A stretch of DNA of 64,000 bases from Parazoarcus communis (GTDB lineage Bacteria; Pseudomonadota; Gammaproteobacteria; Burkholderiales; Rhodocyclaceae). Below are positions 27,256 to 39,801 of this stretch, piece by piece. Position 1 is the first letter of the stretch; each line of letters starts with the position of its first letter. Location of the stretch: contig NZ_CP022188.1 in the NCBI RefSeq assembly GCF_003111665.1, positions 2,418,001 through 2,482,000 on the forward strand, in the 5' to 3' direction. Position numbers and translations under genes: made by a program. The notes under the pieces are model-generated. The model saw only the letters and a program-made list of their open reading frames with translations, was not told where the DNA came from and searched no databases.

Positions 27256-27786
27256 ATGGTAAGTCCAAGTGCAATGCCAGAAAATTCAAACTTGATGTCA
27301 GGGCAGTATCTTCTTCGCCGGCACCGCCGTGCGAAGGGATTTTCGCTGATCGAACTGATGGTCACGCTCGCTGTCCTCGCGATCCTCATCGGTGTCGGTG
27401 TGCCAAGCTTTCAGGGCATGATCGCCAACAGCCGCATCGCGGCTGCGTCCAGCGACGTCGTATCGGGCATGTATGCCGCCAAGAACGAAGCCATCAAGCG
27501 GAATGCGTCCATTCGCTTCTGTATCAATCCCACAACGGGCGCATGGCGGGTGGCGGACCTCGCCGGAACGGACCTCAGGGTCGGCGAGCTTCACGCCGCC
27601 ATTGGTATCAACACGACTGGACTCGATACTTCTTCCGTTGCGAACAATTCATGTGTGCGTTTCAAGGCAGACGGTTTGTCGTATGGCGTAACGAATCTGA
27701 TCACTGCGGGCACGGTCACGCTTAGCCTGGCGGGGACTGCCAACAAGGTCGTCAATGTTCGAGTGGGGGTGATTCATGCCGGCTGA
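27256..27786 (+). CDS. fimT: Pseudopilin FimT/GspH family
   Basis: 176 residues. The type III prepilin leader ends RRAKG and is followed by FSLIELMVTLAVLAIL, so PilD would cleave before the phenylalanine; E5 of the mature protein is present. The GspH-like globular part follows. The start is uncertain: ATG at 27256, 27274 or 27295 all give a plausible leader and none has a strong ribosome-binding site. First gene of the rightward minor-pilin operon; its stop overlaps pilV. Confidence 0.88.
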   Translation: MVSPSAMPENSNLMSGQYLLRRHRRAKGFSLIELMVTLAVLAILIGVGVPSFQGMIANSRIAAASSDVVSGMYAAKNEAIKRNASIRFCINPTTGAWRVADLAGTDLRVGELHAAIGINTTGLDTSSVANNSCVRFKADGLSYGVTNLITAGTVTLSLAGTANKVVNVRVGVIHAG

Positions 27787-28240
27787 CAGGCGCAACCGCC
27801 AGATATTCAAGAATGCTCAGGGGGGATTCACCCTGATCGAGGTGCTCGTTTCCGTTCTCGTGTTGTCGATCGGCCTGCTCGGCATGGCGGCGCTGCAGAT
27901 CAACGCGATGAAGAACAACCAGAGCAGCTTCCAGCGTACCCAGGCAATCATGCTCAGCTACTTCATGCTCGATTCGATGAGGACCAACCGCACGGATGCG
28001 CTCAACGGCAACTACAACATGGTGAAGACCTGCGCAGTGCCAGCCGTCGGCGGATCCCTGGTGTCCAACGATCGTCACTTCTGGGTACAGGCGCTCAAGG
28101 ACAACATCGCGAACGACAATGGCACCTGTGGTGAGATCACCTGTGCCGGCACCACCTGCACCGTGCGCATCTACTGGGACGACGGTCGCGGTACAGGCGG
28201 CTCTTCGACGCAAATGTTCCAAACCTCAACGCGGCTGTGA
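27776..28240 (+). CDS. pilV: Type IV pilus minor pilin PilV
   Basis: 154 residues. Prepilin site GGFTLIEVLVSVLVLSIGLLG near residues 18-38 (cleavage after the second glycine) and the family stretch MAALQINAMKNNQ just after. Four cysteines in the globular part may form disulphides. GGGGGTG lies just upstream of the ATG at 27776. It overlaps fimT by 11 bases. Minor pilins prime pilus assembly at the inner membrane together with PilY1. Confidence 0.92.
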   Translation: MPADRRNRQIFKNAQGGFTLIEVLVSVLVLSIGLLGMAALQINAMKNNQSSFQRTQAIMLSYFMLDSMRTNRTDALNGNYNMVKTCAVPAVGGSLVSNDRHFWVQALKDNIANDNGTCGEITCAGTTCTVRIYWDDGRGTGGSSTQMFQTSTRL

Positions 28241-29268
28241 TGACGATGTCGAGAAATCTACCCAACTCCCAGGCCGGTCTGACGCTGGTCGAGCTGATGA
28301 TTGCAATGACGCTCGGCCTGTTCTTGCTGCTTGGCCTGACCAATGTGTTCCTGGCGCAGCGGCAGTCGTTCAGAGTCAATGAGAACCTCTCCCAGATGCA
28401 GAACAACACCCGGGTGGCGTTCGAACTGATGGCGCGGGAGATTCGCGAGGCAGGGGGGAATCCCTGCGGTACGACGCAGGTGGCGAATGTCGTGAACGGC
28501 GCCAGCACCTCGTCTTGGCTTGACTGGGATACCGGCGGAATTCTGGGCTACGAAAGCAACGTTGCGCTTCCCGGCAAGGCGTTCGGTACGACAACCGGAG
28601 CAAGGGTTGCGGGGACCGATGCCGTTACGATCCGTACCGGGTCGATGAACAACAATATTGTCATTACCGAGCACGATACTGCCTCGGCACAGTTCAAGGT
28701 CAATACGACAGCGCATGGCATCGCAGATGGTGACATGCTGATGGTGTGCGACTACAAGCAGGCCGCCATTTTTCAGGTGACAAGTGCCTCTGCGACCAAC
28801 GTGACCATCGTGCACAACACCGGGACCGGAACGCCGGGAAACTGCAGCAAGGGGCTGGGCTTTCCGACCGATTGCAGTTCGGTGACCGGGAATCAGTACG
28901 ATTTTTCCAATAATGGCTTTCTGACAAAGTTCAGGTCGACCGCCTGGTATGTTGGCAACAATGCGCAGGGTGGTCGTTCGCTGTTCCGTATCGTCAATGG
29001 TGCAACGGGGTCGCCTGAGGAGATCGCTCAAGGTGTCACGGACATGCAGTTGCAGTATCTGACAAGGACGGGCACGAATCCGGCCGGTTCCTATGTCGAT
29101 GCATCTGCCGTGACATCGTGGGACAACCCCCCCGCGGCGACTCAGGTTGTTGCGGTGAGAGTCATTCTCGATCTCGAGTCCCGTGATGCGGTGGGTACCG
29201 ATGCGGCCACGCTCAAGCGGCAAATGATGCATGTGGTCAGCCTTAGACATCGGGAGATCGTGGAATGA
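28240..29268 (+). CDS. pilW: Type IV pilus minor pilin PilW
   Basis: About 342 residues. Prepilin segment QAGLTLVELMIAMTLGLFLLLG with cleavage before leucine; the large C-terminal domain is typical of PilW. The ATG at 28240 overlaps the pilV stop (TGATG); a GTG three bases earlier is equally in frame. The pilX start overlaps its stop codon (ATGA). Confidence 0.92.
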   Translation: MTMSRNLPNSQAGLTLVELMIAMTLGLFLLLGLTNVFLAQRQSFRVNENLSQMQNNTRVAFELMAREIREAGGNPCGTTQVANVVNGASTSSWLDWDTGGILGYESNVALPGKAFGTTTGARVAGTDAVTIRTGSMNNNIVITEHDTASAQFKVNTTAHGIADGDMLMVCDYKQAAIFQVTSASATNVTIVHNTGTGTPGNCSKGLGFPTDCSSVTGNQYDFSNNGFLTKFRSTAWYVGNNAQGGRSLFRIVNGATGSPEEIAQGVTDMQLQYLTRTGTNPAGSYVDASAVTSWDNPPAATQVVAVRVILDLESRDAVGTDAATLKRQMMHVVSLRHREIVE

Positions 29269-29834
29269 AAACGGCATTGACGCCGAGGGCTCAGCGCGGA
29301 GCCGCGCTGATCGTTTCCCTCATCCTGCTGATTGTGCTGACCTTGCTCGGCTTGTCCAGTATTCGGACGGTTGCTCAGGAAGAGCGCATGACGGCCAATA
29401 CATACGACCGCAGCCTGGGTTTCCAGGGGGCGGAGTCGGCCTTGCGCGTCGGAGAGGCTGTTGCCCAGGTGCAGGCGGATGCTGCGCCAGCCAACCCGGG
29501 CTTCGACAGCGCCGGTGTGTACTCGGACAGCGACAGCTCCTGTGGCGTGTCCCCGTGTCAGGGGGGGCTGTGCTCGCAGCCGGACAAGGATTGTGGTGTC
29601 CGGTGGCTCGACAGTGCGTTCGGGGGTTGGGTCAACGCAGGCGGGCTCAGTCTGGGCGCGCTTGCCGAAACGCCACAGTATTTCGTCGAATATCTTGGTG
29701 GCAATTTCCCCTGCAATATCGATGATCCGACCAGTGGTGCGCAGAACTGCAAGCGTTACCGCGTGACTGCTCGCAGCAATAGTGGCGGCGATCGCGCAAA
29801 CGTCATCCTGCAGTCGATCTATGCGGCCGAATGA
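29265..29834 (+). CDS. pilX: Type IV pilus assembly protein PilX
   Basis: 189 residues. N-terminal RGAALIVSLILLIVLTLLG is the PilX-type hydrophobic helix, preceded by an atypical cleavage site (GAAL instead of GF), as in other PilX proteins. The family motif SIRTVAQEERMTANTYDR follows, and the cysteine-containing globular part is probably disulphide-bonded. It sits between pilW and pilY1 and overlaps pilW by four bases. Confidence 0.9.
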   Translation: MKTALTPRAQRGAALIVSLILLIVLTLLGLSSIRTVAQEERMTANTYDRSLGFQGAESALRVGEAVAQVQADAAPANPGFDSAGVYSDSDSSCGVSPCQGGLCSQPDKDCGVRWLDSAFGGWVNAGGLSLGALAETPQYFVEYLGGNFPCNIDDPTSGAQNCKRYRVTARSNSGGDRANVILQSIYAAE

Positions 29835-29844
29835 GAGGTGCACA

Positions 29845-32800
29845 ATGAAAACCAATGCTGATAACCGTTCGACCCCGGAGCTGCGCATGCGCAGCGTCCT
29901 GGCTGCCGCAATGCTGGCTGGCGGTCTTGGCGTCTCGCTGACTGGTGCTGCGGCGCCAACAATTCCGGAGACGCCGCTGGTCGCGACCCAATCGGCGGTG
30001 CCCTTGAGCATGATGGTCGTCGGCCGGGACCACACGCTGTTCTACGAAGCCTATAACGACGCCAGCGACATTGACAGTGACGGCACGCTGGATACCCGGT
30101 TCAAGCCAGCCATCACGTATTACGGCTTGTTTGACTCGACGCTGTGCTACTCGCACTCGAGCGGCGCCACCAACTCCGACCTCTTTACCCCCGCAGCGAC
30201 GGCGGGCACTTTGGGGAAATGTTCCGGAGGGAAGTGGTCGGGCAACTGGCTGAACTATGCCACGACCAGCCGTATCGATGCCTTGCGCAAGGTTTTCTAC
30301 GGCGGCTATCGCGATGTCGATACCACTGCAAAAACCGTGCTGCGTCGGGCCTATGTGCCGCAGGATGCGCACTCGTGGGCCAAGGAATATACAAGCTCAA
30401 GTGTTGACGGCTACGATATCAGCGACTACACGCCACTATCCAAACCGAGCAGCGGCAAGCGTCATTTCTTTGGCAACCTGACCGCGACGGCGGGCGTGAA
30501 TTGCGCGACGCTTTCCAATTGCAGTGACAAGCCGCCCTTGCTCCGAGTCGTGCAGAACAGTACTCGCAGGGTCTGGGAGTGGGCGTCTACCGAGCGTCCC
30601 GTGTTGAGAGACAACGATCACGGTGGCGCCTCGCGCACCGACTATACGGTGCGGGTCGAGGTCTGCACTTCGACCTATAACAGTGGGTGCAAGTCCTATC
30701 CGAATGGGAGTCTGAAGCCGATCGGCCTGCTGCATGAGTATGGCGAGAACGAGGCCATGCTCTTTGGCCTGATTTCCGGCAGCTACAACAAGAGCATGTC
30801 GGGCGGGGTGCTGCGCAAGGTGGTGTCGTCATTCAAGAACGAGGTCGATACCTCCACCGGCCAATTCACGACATCGGCAACAATCGTCAATGCGCTCAAC
30901 AGTCTGCGCATTCGGGATTTCAACAACAGCCGTACCGACAATGCCTATCGTGGTGGCTGGGTGACGACCCGGGCGATGAAGGAGGGCGAGTTCGTCGACT
31001 GGGGCAATCCGACCGGTGAGATGATGTATGAAGCCTTGCGGTATTTTGCCGGGAAGAAATCGGCCACCTCGGATTTCTCGACGTCCGGCAGTTATGACGC
31101 TGATATTGGTCTGTCTGCTGCGACTTGGGATGACCCCTACCAGAGTAGCAGTGCGGCAGCTGCGCAGTGGTGTGCGCGTCCGAACATGCTCGTGGTTTCG
31201 GGTATCAACCCCTCTTTTGACTCCGATCAGTTGCCGGGGACCAGTTTTGGTTCGTTCTCGGGTGACATGAGCGGAATGAACGTGTCGGATATCGCCAATT
31301 CGATTACTTCGGGCGAGTCGGGAATTGCCGGTAGCCGCTACATCGGCCAGGTCGGCACGAACTACGATGGGGCGCCGACTGCCAAGACCGTCACGACGCT
31401 GGGCAACATCCGTGGCCTGGCGCCCGAGGAGCCGACCAAGCAGGGCAGCTTCTATTCTGCCTCGGTTGCCCATTTCGGCAAGGTCAACAGTGTGCGCAGT
31501 GACCTCAAGGGTACCCAGACCGTTGATACCTACGCCGTGGTGCTGAGTTCGCCCTTGCCGCGCATCGAGGCGAAGACCTCGTCCGGCAGCACGATCACTG
31601 TGGTCCCCTTCGCAAAGTCGGTCGGTGGTTCAAGCATCTCCAACAGCAAGGGCAGCTTTCAGCCGACGAACCAGATTGTCGACTTTTACGTCGATACCAT
31701 TGCGAACTCGTCGGGGGCATCGGGTGCCGATTACGACGCGTCCATCAATAGTGGCCGCTATTACGCAAAGTTCCGCATCAACTTCGAAGACGTCGAGCAG
31801 GGCGCAGACCATGACATGGATGCGATTGTCGTCTACGAGATTTCGGCGGAGGCCAACGGTGAGTTGAGGGTCAAGCTGACTCCCGAGTATCAGGCCGGCG
31901 GCATACAGCACAGCATGGGTTATGTCATTTCAGGCACAAGCAAGGACGGTGTGTACCTCGTCGTCCAGGATGAAAGTTCGGATCGCTTTTATCATCTGAA
32001 CGTGCCGGTAGGGATGGACCCGGGCGGCTGTGATGTTACCAATCCGCCTGTTGATTGTAACAAGCTGCCTTACACCGGCAAGGGCACCAGCGACCGCACT
32101 TTCACGCCGGGGTCCTCAAGCGCGAGTCTGCTGAAGGATCCGCTGTGGTACGCGGCGAAGTGGGGCGGTTTTGTCGACAGCAACAACAACAACAAGCCTG
32201 ACCTGACTCAGGAGTGGGATGCAGACGGCAACGGCGTTCCCGATACCTATTTCCTGGTGCAGAACCCGCTCAAGCTCAAGGAGTCGTTGAAGAAGAGCTT
32301 TGACACCATCGTCGACCGCAGTGCAAGTGCAGGCAACATCACCTCGAACGGTCAGCAGCTGCAGACCGACAGCAAGGTGTTCCAGACCCAGTTCAACAGC
32401 AAGACCTGGGAAGGCGAGTTGTTTGCCTACTCCATTACATCGTCGGGGGTGAGTACGACGGCGGCGTGGAAAGGGTCGAGTGGCATTCCGGCGGCAGGGT
32501 CGAGAAAGCTGGTCTCCTGGGATACTGGCGCTGCGACGGGTATCGAGTTCGAATGGGGAAAACTGTCCAGTTCGCAGAAGACCGCACTTGGTTCGGAGGA
32601 TGTGCTTAATTTCCTCAGGGGAGATCAGTCCAAGGAGGTTCAGAACGCCGGCATCTATCGCACGCGCAGCAAGTTGCTGGGGGACATCGTTCATTCGTCG
32701 CCATATTACGTCAAGGACAGCGACACGGTGTTTGTCGGTGGCAACGACGGCATGTTGCACGCGTTTTCGGCCACCACCGGTACCGAGTTGTTCGGCTATG

Positions 32801-34092
32801 TCCCCGGACTCACCTTCAGCAAACTCTCAACGCTGGCCGCGACCACCTATAGCCACACGTTCTTTGCCGACGGTGATATTGCCGTATCGACGCTGACGCA
32901 GACCCCTGGAAAGAACATCCTGGTGGCGTCTGCAGGTCGTGGTGCGAAGGGCCTGTTCGGTCTTAATGTGACCACGCCGGCTTCATTCTCGAAATCGAAT
33001 GCATTGTGGGAGTACAGCGGGGCTTCTGACAACGACTTGGGCTACGTGCTAGGTCGCCCCCAGATTGGAACCCTCGAGAGCGGTGATACCGTCGCGGTGG
33101 TGGGGAACGGGCATAACAGCGTCAATGGTTATGCGATGCTGTATATATTCAACCTTGAAACAGGCGTCTTGCTGAAGAAGATCGACACCAAGGTGGGCAG
33201 CGACAACGGAATGTCGACGCCAACCCTGCTCGACTCCGACGGCAACGGCAAGATCGACAAGATCTACGCGGGCGACCTGAAAGGCAACGTCTGGCGTTTT
33301 GATGTGAGCGGGAATAGTTCGGGGACCTGGAAGTCCTACTTCCTCTCCGGAAGTACGCCGCAGCCGCTGTTTACTGCGAAGGATTCGAGCGGGGTGGTGC
33401 AACCGATCAATGCGCAATTGACTGTTTCGGTCAATTCCGTGAAGAGCGACGTGAACTACGGCAAGACCTTCGTGCTCTTCGGAACCGGCAGCTATGTGTA
33501 TGGCAGCGATCCCAACGACAAGCAGGTGCAGTCCTGGTATGGCGTAATCGACGAGGACACAAAGGTGGCGTCGCGATCGGACCTTGTGCAGCGCACGATC
33601 CAGACCACCGGTTCAGTTAGTGGTTATGGCGTACGTGTGTTTTCGGAAGCCAGCAGCAACGACATGAGCGGCAAGAAGGGCTGGTACATTGATCTGAAGG
33701 ATCCGACCGCAAGGGGCGAGCGCATCGTGACACGCTCGATCGTCTACGGATTCCTTGAGCCAGTGCTGCTGGCCAGCAGCATCATCCCTGACCCGGATCC
33801 GTGTGAGGCGGGGGGTAGCGGCTATGTGAATGCAATCAACCCCTACACCGGTGCTCGGCTAGAGTACTCTCCCTTCGATCTCGATGACGACGGCAAGTTT
33901 GATGGCAACGACAAGCTGTCTGGCGCCGTGGTTGGTTCCTTCGATCCGAAGATCGGTATGCCGGGAGAGGCGACGATCGTTGGCGATCAACTCATCGTTT
34001 CTGGTTCGAGTGGCGGTATTGCCGATATGCGGATCAACCTTGGGCTGAAGCGGACCGGGCGTATCTCCTGGCGCGAAATTGTGAGGGACTGA
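29845..34092 (+). CDS. pilY1: Pilus tip adhesin/assembly protein PilY1
   Basis: 1415 residues. The ATG at 29845 has GAGAGG upstream, and a signal peptide follows (hydrophobic core about 17-32, end TGAAAP). The C-terminal third is the PilY1 beta-propeller with a calcium loop DSDGNGKID near 1129-1137, as known for calcium-dependent pilus extension and retraction. Further Asp-rich loops resembling calcium sites are DIDSDGTLD (about 75), DADGNGVPD (about 791) and DLDDDGKFDGND (about 1345). The N-terminal part is the variable region, which in some relatives holds a von Willebrand A domain; I cannot confirm one here. Exported and located at the pilus tip or cell surface. Confidence 0.93.
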   Translation: MKTNADNRSTPELRMRSVLAAAMLAGGLGVSLTGAAAPTIPETPLVATQSAVPLSMMVVGRDHTLFYEAYNDASDIDSDGTLDTRFKPAITYYGLFDSTLCYSHSSGATNSDLFTPAATAGTLGKCSGGKWSGNWLNYATTSRIDALRKVFYGGYRDVDTTAKTVLRRAYVPQDAHSWAKEYTSSSVDGYDISDYTPLSKPSSGKRHFFGNLTATAGVNCATLSNCSDKPPLLRVVQNSTRRVWEWASTERPVLRDNDHGGASRTDYTVRVEVCTSTYNSGCKSYPNGSLKPIGLLHEYGENEAMLFGLISGSYNKSMSGGVLRKVVSSFKNEVDTSTGQFTTSATIVNALNSLRIRDFNNSRTDNAYRGGWVTTRAMKEGEFVDWGNPTGEMMYEALRYFAGKKSATSDFSTSGSYDADIGLSAATWDDPYQSSSAAAAQWCARPNMLVVSGINPSFDSDQLPGTSFGSFSGDMSGMNVSDIANSITSGESGIAGSRYIGQVGTNYDGAPTAKTVTTLGNIRGLAPEEPTKQGSFYSASVAHFGKVNSVRSDLKGTQTVDTYAVVLSSPLPRIEAKTSSGSTITVVPFAKSVGGSSISNSKGSFQPTNQIVDFYVDTIANSSGASGADYDASINSGRYYAKFRINFEDVEQGADHDMDAIVVYEISAEANGELRVKLTPEYQAGGIQHSMGYVISGTSKDGVYLVVQDESSDRFYHLNVPVGMDPGGCDVTNPPVDCNKLPYTGKGTSDRTFTPGSSSASLLKDPLWYAAKWGGFVDSNNNNKPDLTQEWDADGNGVPDTYFLVQNPLKLKESLKKSFDTIVDRSASAGNITSNGQQLQTDSKVFQTQFNSKTWEGELFAYSITSSGVSTTAAWKGSSGIPAAGSRKLVSWDTGAATGIEFEWGKLSSSQKTALGSEDVLNFLRGDQSKEVQNAGIYRTRSKLLGDIVHSSPYYVKDSDTVFVGGNDGMLHAFSATTGTELFGYVPGLTFSKLSTLAATTYSHTFFADGDIAVSTLTQTPGKNILVASAGRGAKGLFGLNVTTPASFSKSNALWEYSGASDNDLGYVLGRPQIGTLESGDTVAVVGNGHNSVNGYAMLYIFNLETGVLLKKIDTKVGSDNGMSTPTLLDSDGNGKIDKIYAGDLKGNVWRFDVSGNSSGTWKSYFLSGSTPQPLFTAKDSSGVVQPINAQLTVSVNSVKSDVNYGKTFVLFGTGSYVYGSDPNDKQVQSWYGVIDEDTKVASRSDLVQRTIQTTGSVSGYGVRVFSEASSNDMSGKKGWYIDLKDPTARGERIVTRSIVYGFLEPVLLASSIIPDPDPCEAGGSGYVNAINPYTGARLEYSPFDLDDDGKFDGNDKLSGAVVGSFDPKIGMPGEATIVGDQLIVSGSSGGIADMRINLGLKRTGRISWREIVRD

Positions 34093-34095
34093 GTA

Positions 34096-34503
34096 ATGAA
34101 GGGCCAGAAAGGTTTTACCCTGGTTGAAGTGATGATCGTGGTTGCGATCGTCGGCATTCTTGCAGCAGTGGCCTACCCGAGTTACCAGCAGCATGTGCTG
34201 AAGACCCGGCGGGCTGCAGCAGCAGGATGTCTGCTTGGGCATGCACAGTTCATGGAGCGTTACTACACAACAAACATGACCTACGTTGGAGCGGTGCTTC
34301 CTGCCGTGTCTTGCACGTCGGAATTGAGTGGCTTCTATAACTTTGGGTTCAATGCGGGAACGCCGGTGTCGGCAACAACCTATTTGATCGAGGCGACGCC
34401 ACAAGGCACGCAGACCTCAGACACACGATGTGGGACGCTTGGTATCAATCAGGTGGGAACCAAAACCGAATCGGGAACGGGGACTCCTTCAGACTGCTGG
34501 TGA
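34096..34503 (+). CDS. pilE: Type IV minor pilin PilE
   Basis: 135 residues. Very short leader MKGQKG followed by [24 protein letters not shown], the classical pilin N-terminus with E5. Cysteines near the C-terminus (CGTLG, DCW-end) match the disulphide loop of PilE minor pilins. It starts three bases after pilY1 and ends the operon before a long hairpin. Confidence 0.93.
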   Translation: MKGQKGFTLVEVMIVVAIVGILAAVAYPSYQQHVLKTRRAAAAGCLLGHAQFMERYYTTNMTYVGAVLPAVSCTSELSGFYNFGFNAGTPVSATTYLIEATPQGTQTSDTRCGTLGINQVGTKTESGTGTPSDCW

Positions 34504-34535
34504 AATGCGGGGAGCAGATCCCTGTGCCTGAAACG

Positions 34536-34575
34536 AAATGCCCGCTGACATGAATATTGTCAGCGGGCATTTCTA
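34536..34575. terminator. Bidirectional terminator between pilE and ppc
   Basis: A perfect 15-bp stem (34536-34550 with 34558-34572) around the loop TGAATAT, ending in TTTCT on the plus strand and AAA-derived T residues on the minus strand. It can end both the pilus operon and the convergent ppc gene. Confidence 0.8.
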
Positions 34576-34688
34576 TTGGCTTGCCGGCGGCTATTGGGCG
34601 CTCCTCATCGACGGGGCGCGTTTGCGGTCCCCGAGTTACCCTGCCGATGAAGTGTGGTGCGCCGCGGCCTTGGCAGCATTGGGCATGA

Positions 34689-37442
<2,754 letters not shown>

Positions 37443-37476
37443 GAGCGGTCTGAAGAGGGTCGGGTTGAAGGGGGTT

Positions 37477-37944
37477 TCAGCGTGTTCTCGAGTTCAGCGT
37501 AGTGCGCGCAGCATCAACCGCGTTGCTGAGGTATTGCCCGTAAAAGTCGGGCAGCCTCATGCCGACAATGGCCTCGCCGATTCTGGCACCATCCGGCCCA
37601 TAGACCACGACGGTCGGGGTCAGGCGCACCTTTCTGACGCGTGCAAACTCGCGATGCGTCGTGCGGGTGCCCTCGAAGTCGACAATCGCGGCATCGGAGT
37701 CGATATCAACCTGCCGGTAAAGTGCGTGATCGCGGGTTTCGGCAGCCGACGACATTGGCACCAGATAGCGACGGGCTTCTTCACACCAGGTGCAACCGGC
37801 CTGACTGTAGAGCACCACCATCGGCAGCGCCTCGGCGCGCATCCGTCTTGCGTCCTGTGCCAGGTTCTCCGCTGCGGGCAGTCCCTGCGCTGCACTCAGG
37901 GTCATTGGTACGCATGCTAGAATTGCGAGCAGCCTGCGCGCCAT
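37477..37944 (-). CDS. Exported thioredoxin-fold protein (SoxW/DsbE-like)
   Basis: About 155 residues. The start at 37944 gives a signal peptide ([13 protein letters not shown], cleavage near AAQG) with AGGG upstream; an alternative ATG at 37995 would add 17 residues. A thioredoxin active site CTWC is at 51-54, and the cis-proline region [10 protein letters not shown] fits the fold. It probably works in the periplasm as a thiol reductant or oxidant. It starts 69 bp from hemC on the opposite strand; a partner is not evident. Confidence 0.8.
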   Translation of the reverse strand: MARRLLAILACVPMTLSAAQGLPAAENLAQDARRMRAEALPMVVLYSQAGCTWCEEARRYLVPMSSAAETRDHALYRQVDIDSDAAIVDFEGTRTTHREFARVRKVRLTPTVVVYGPDGARIGEAIVGMRLPDFYGQYLSNAVDAARTTLNSRTR

Positions 37945-38013
37945 TGGTGCGAACCCTGATGCTGCGTTGCCGCAAAAATGTGCCTTCAGCAGCATGACAA
38001 TCGTTCTCCCAGC

Positions 38014-38985
38014 ATGAGTCCTCCTAACGTGAGCCTTTCCGCCCCTGCATCTTCTTCGATCTCCGCCCCCGAACGCATCGTCATTGCGACCCGTGAGAGC
38101 CGCCTTGCCCTCTGGCAGGCGGAGCATGTGAAGGCGCGACTCGAGGCATTGTATCCCGCCTGTCGGGTCGAGCTTCTGGGCATGACTACGCGCGGTGACC
38201 AGATCCTCGATCGTCCGCTTGCCAAGGTTGGTGGCAAGGGTCTGTTTGTCAAGGAACTCGAGACGGCGCTGCTCGACGGGACGGCCGATATTGCCGTGCA
38301 TTCGATGAAAGACGTGCCCATGACGCTTGGCGATGAGTTCACGCTGGGCTGCATTTCGGCGCGCGAGATTCCACTCGACGCCTTCGTCTCGAACCGTTAT
38401 GAATCGCTGGCCGACATGCCGCCGGGCACGGTGGTGGGGACCTCGTCGCTGCGTCGCGAGTCGCAATTGCATGCACAGTACCCGTTTCTAGCCGTCACCA
38501 GCCTGCGCGGCAATCTCGACACACGCCTGCGCAAGCTCGATGAGGGGCAGTACGATGCCATCATCCTCGCTGCCGCCGGCCTGAAGCGTCTTGGCCTCGG
38601 CGAGCGCATCCGCTCCACCTTGCCCGCCGAGATTTCGTTGCCGTCTGCAGGTCAGGGCGCGCTCGGCATCGAATGCCTGGCCACTCGCAGCGACATCGTC
38701 GAGTGCCTGCAGCCGCTCAATGACGCGGACACCTCTGCCTGCGTTCGTGCGGAGCGCGCCGTCGCGCGTGCGCTTGCCGGCAGTTGCGAGGTGCCGCTCG
38801 GCGCCTATGCGGAAGTCCGCGCTGGCGCGCTGTGGTTGCGCGGTTTCGTGGCGCTGCCGGACGGCAGCCGCATCCTGCGCTCCGAGCGAGAGGGCGCCGT
38901 TGAGGATGCCGAAAAGATTGGTCGTGAGCTGGCCGAGGATCTTCGCGCCCAGGGCGCGGAGGAGATTCTGGCCGAGCTGGGCTGA
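38014..38985 (+). CDS. hemC: Porphobilinogen deaminase (hydroxymethylbilane synthase)
   Basis: 323 residues with start at ATG 38014. It joins four porphobilinogen units into hydroxymethylbilane. The dipyrromethane cofactor is held by C258 in [24 protein letters not shown] at the N-terminus and HSMKDVP near 90 are family motifs. First gene of the haem operon hemC-hemD-hemX-hemY. Confidence 0.96.
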   Translation: MSPPNVSLSAPASSSISAPERIVIATRESRLALWQAEHVKARLEALYPACRVELLGMTTRGDQILDRPLAKVGGKGLFVKELETALLDGTADIAVHSMKDVPMTLGDEFTLGCISAREIPLDAFVSNRYESLADMPPGTVVGTSSLRRESQLHAQYPFLAVTSLRGNLDTRLRKLDEGQYDAIILAAAGLKRLGLGERIRSTLPAEISLPSAGQGALGIECLATRSDIVECLQPLNDADTSACVRAERAVARALAGSCEVPLGAYAEVRAGALWLRGFVALPDGSRILRSEREGAVEDAEKIGRELAEDLRAQGAEEILAELG

Positions 38986-39003
38986 AACGGGCGAGCCGCG
39001 GTC

Positions 39004-39792
39004 GTGGAGGCGGTCGAGCGGATATCGGATGCGCTGAACGGGCGCACGATCGTCGTCACCCGGCCGCAGGAACAGGCGGAAAGCCTGTGCAGGGCGATCG
39101 AGCAGCGCGGTGGCACTGCCTTGCGCTTTCCCGTGATCGGGATCGGTCCGCTTGCGGATCGCTCGGAGATCGAGCAGGTTGCCGGTCGGCTGGACACCTT
39201 CGATCTGGCTTTTTTTGTCAGTCCGAACGCGGTGAGGTATGCGCTCGATGGCTTGCTGGTGGCGCGCGACTGGCCTGCATCGCTGCGTGTGGCAACAGTC
39301 GGCAAGGGGAGTGAGCGTGCGCTGGCGGCGCGTGGCTTCGGCAGGGTGATCGCGCCTGAGTCCGGGTTTGATTCGGAGTCGGTCCTCGCGCTGTCGGCGT
39401 TTGCGCCCGCAGCCGTGCGCGGACGGCGGATTCTGGTCCTGCGCGGAGATGGTGGCCGTGATCTCTTGGGTGAAACCCTTGTTGCGCGAGGCGCCGAGGT
39501 CGAGTATCTAAGCTGTTACAGACGTTTTTGTCCGGACGTCGAGCCTGATCGCCTGCTCGAACCGGTGAAGCGGCGTGAGGTTGATGGGGTGCTGCTCAGT
39601 AGCAGCGAGGGGGCGCGGAATCTGGCGGATATCGTCGGGGCGGCGGGGATGGTGCTGCTTTCGGATGTGCCCGTTTTTGCATCGCATCCGCGCATAGCAG
39701 CGCAATGTCGTGAGCTCGGATTTGCCCGGGTTATCGAAGCCGGGGCAGGTGACGAGGGCGCATTGCGCACGATAATTTCCTATTTTGGTTAA
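39004..39792 (+). CDS. hemD: Uroporphyrinogen-III synthase
   Basis: 262 residues, GTG start. Cyclises hydroxymethylbilane to uroporphyrinogen III. HemD is poorly conserved, but TIVVTRPQEQAESL at the N-terminus, FVSPNAVRYAL near 72 and GVLLSSSEGARNL near 196 are typical, and the position between hemC and hemX is decisive. It is 18 bases from hemC and nine from hemX. Confidence 0.93.
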   Translation: MEAVERISDALNGRTIVVTRPQEQAESLCRAIEQRGGTALRFPVIGIGPLADRSEIEQVAGRLDTFDLAFFVSPNAVRYALDGLLVARDWPASLRVATVGKGSERALAARGFGRVIAPESGFDSESVLALSAFAPAAVRGRRILVLRGDGGRDLLGETLVARGAEVEYLSCYRRFCPDVEPDRLLEPVKRREVDGVLLSSSEGARNLADIVGAAGMVLLSDVPVFASHPRIAAQCRELGFARVIEAGAGDEGALRTIISYFG

Positions 39793-39801
39793 ACTCTCGG
39801 C

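Noticed and set aside
37945..38472. Upstream extension of the thioredoxin-like gene to 331 codons
   Set aside because: It would run antisense through the start of hemC and would bury the signal peptide that begins at 37944.
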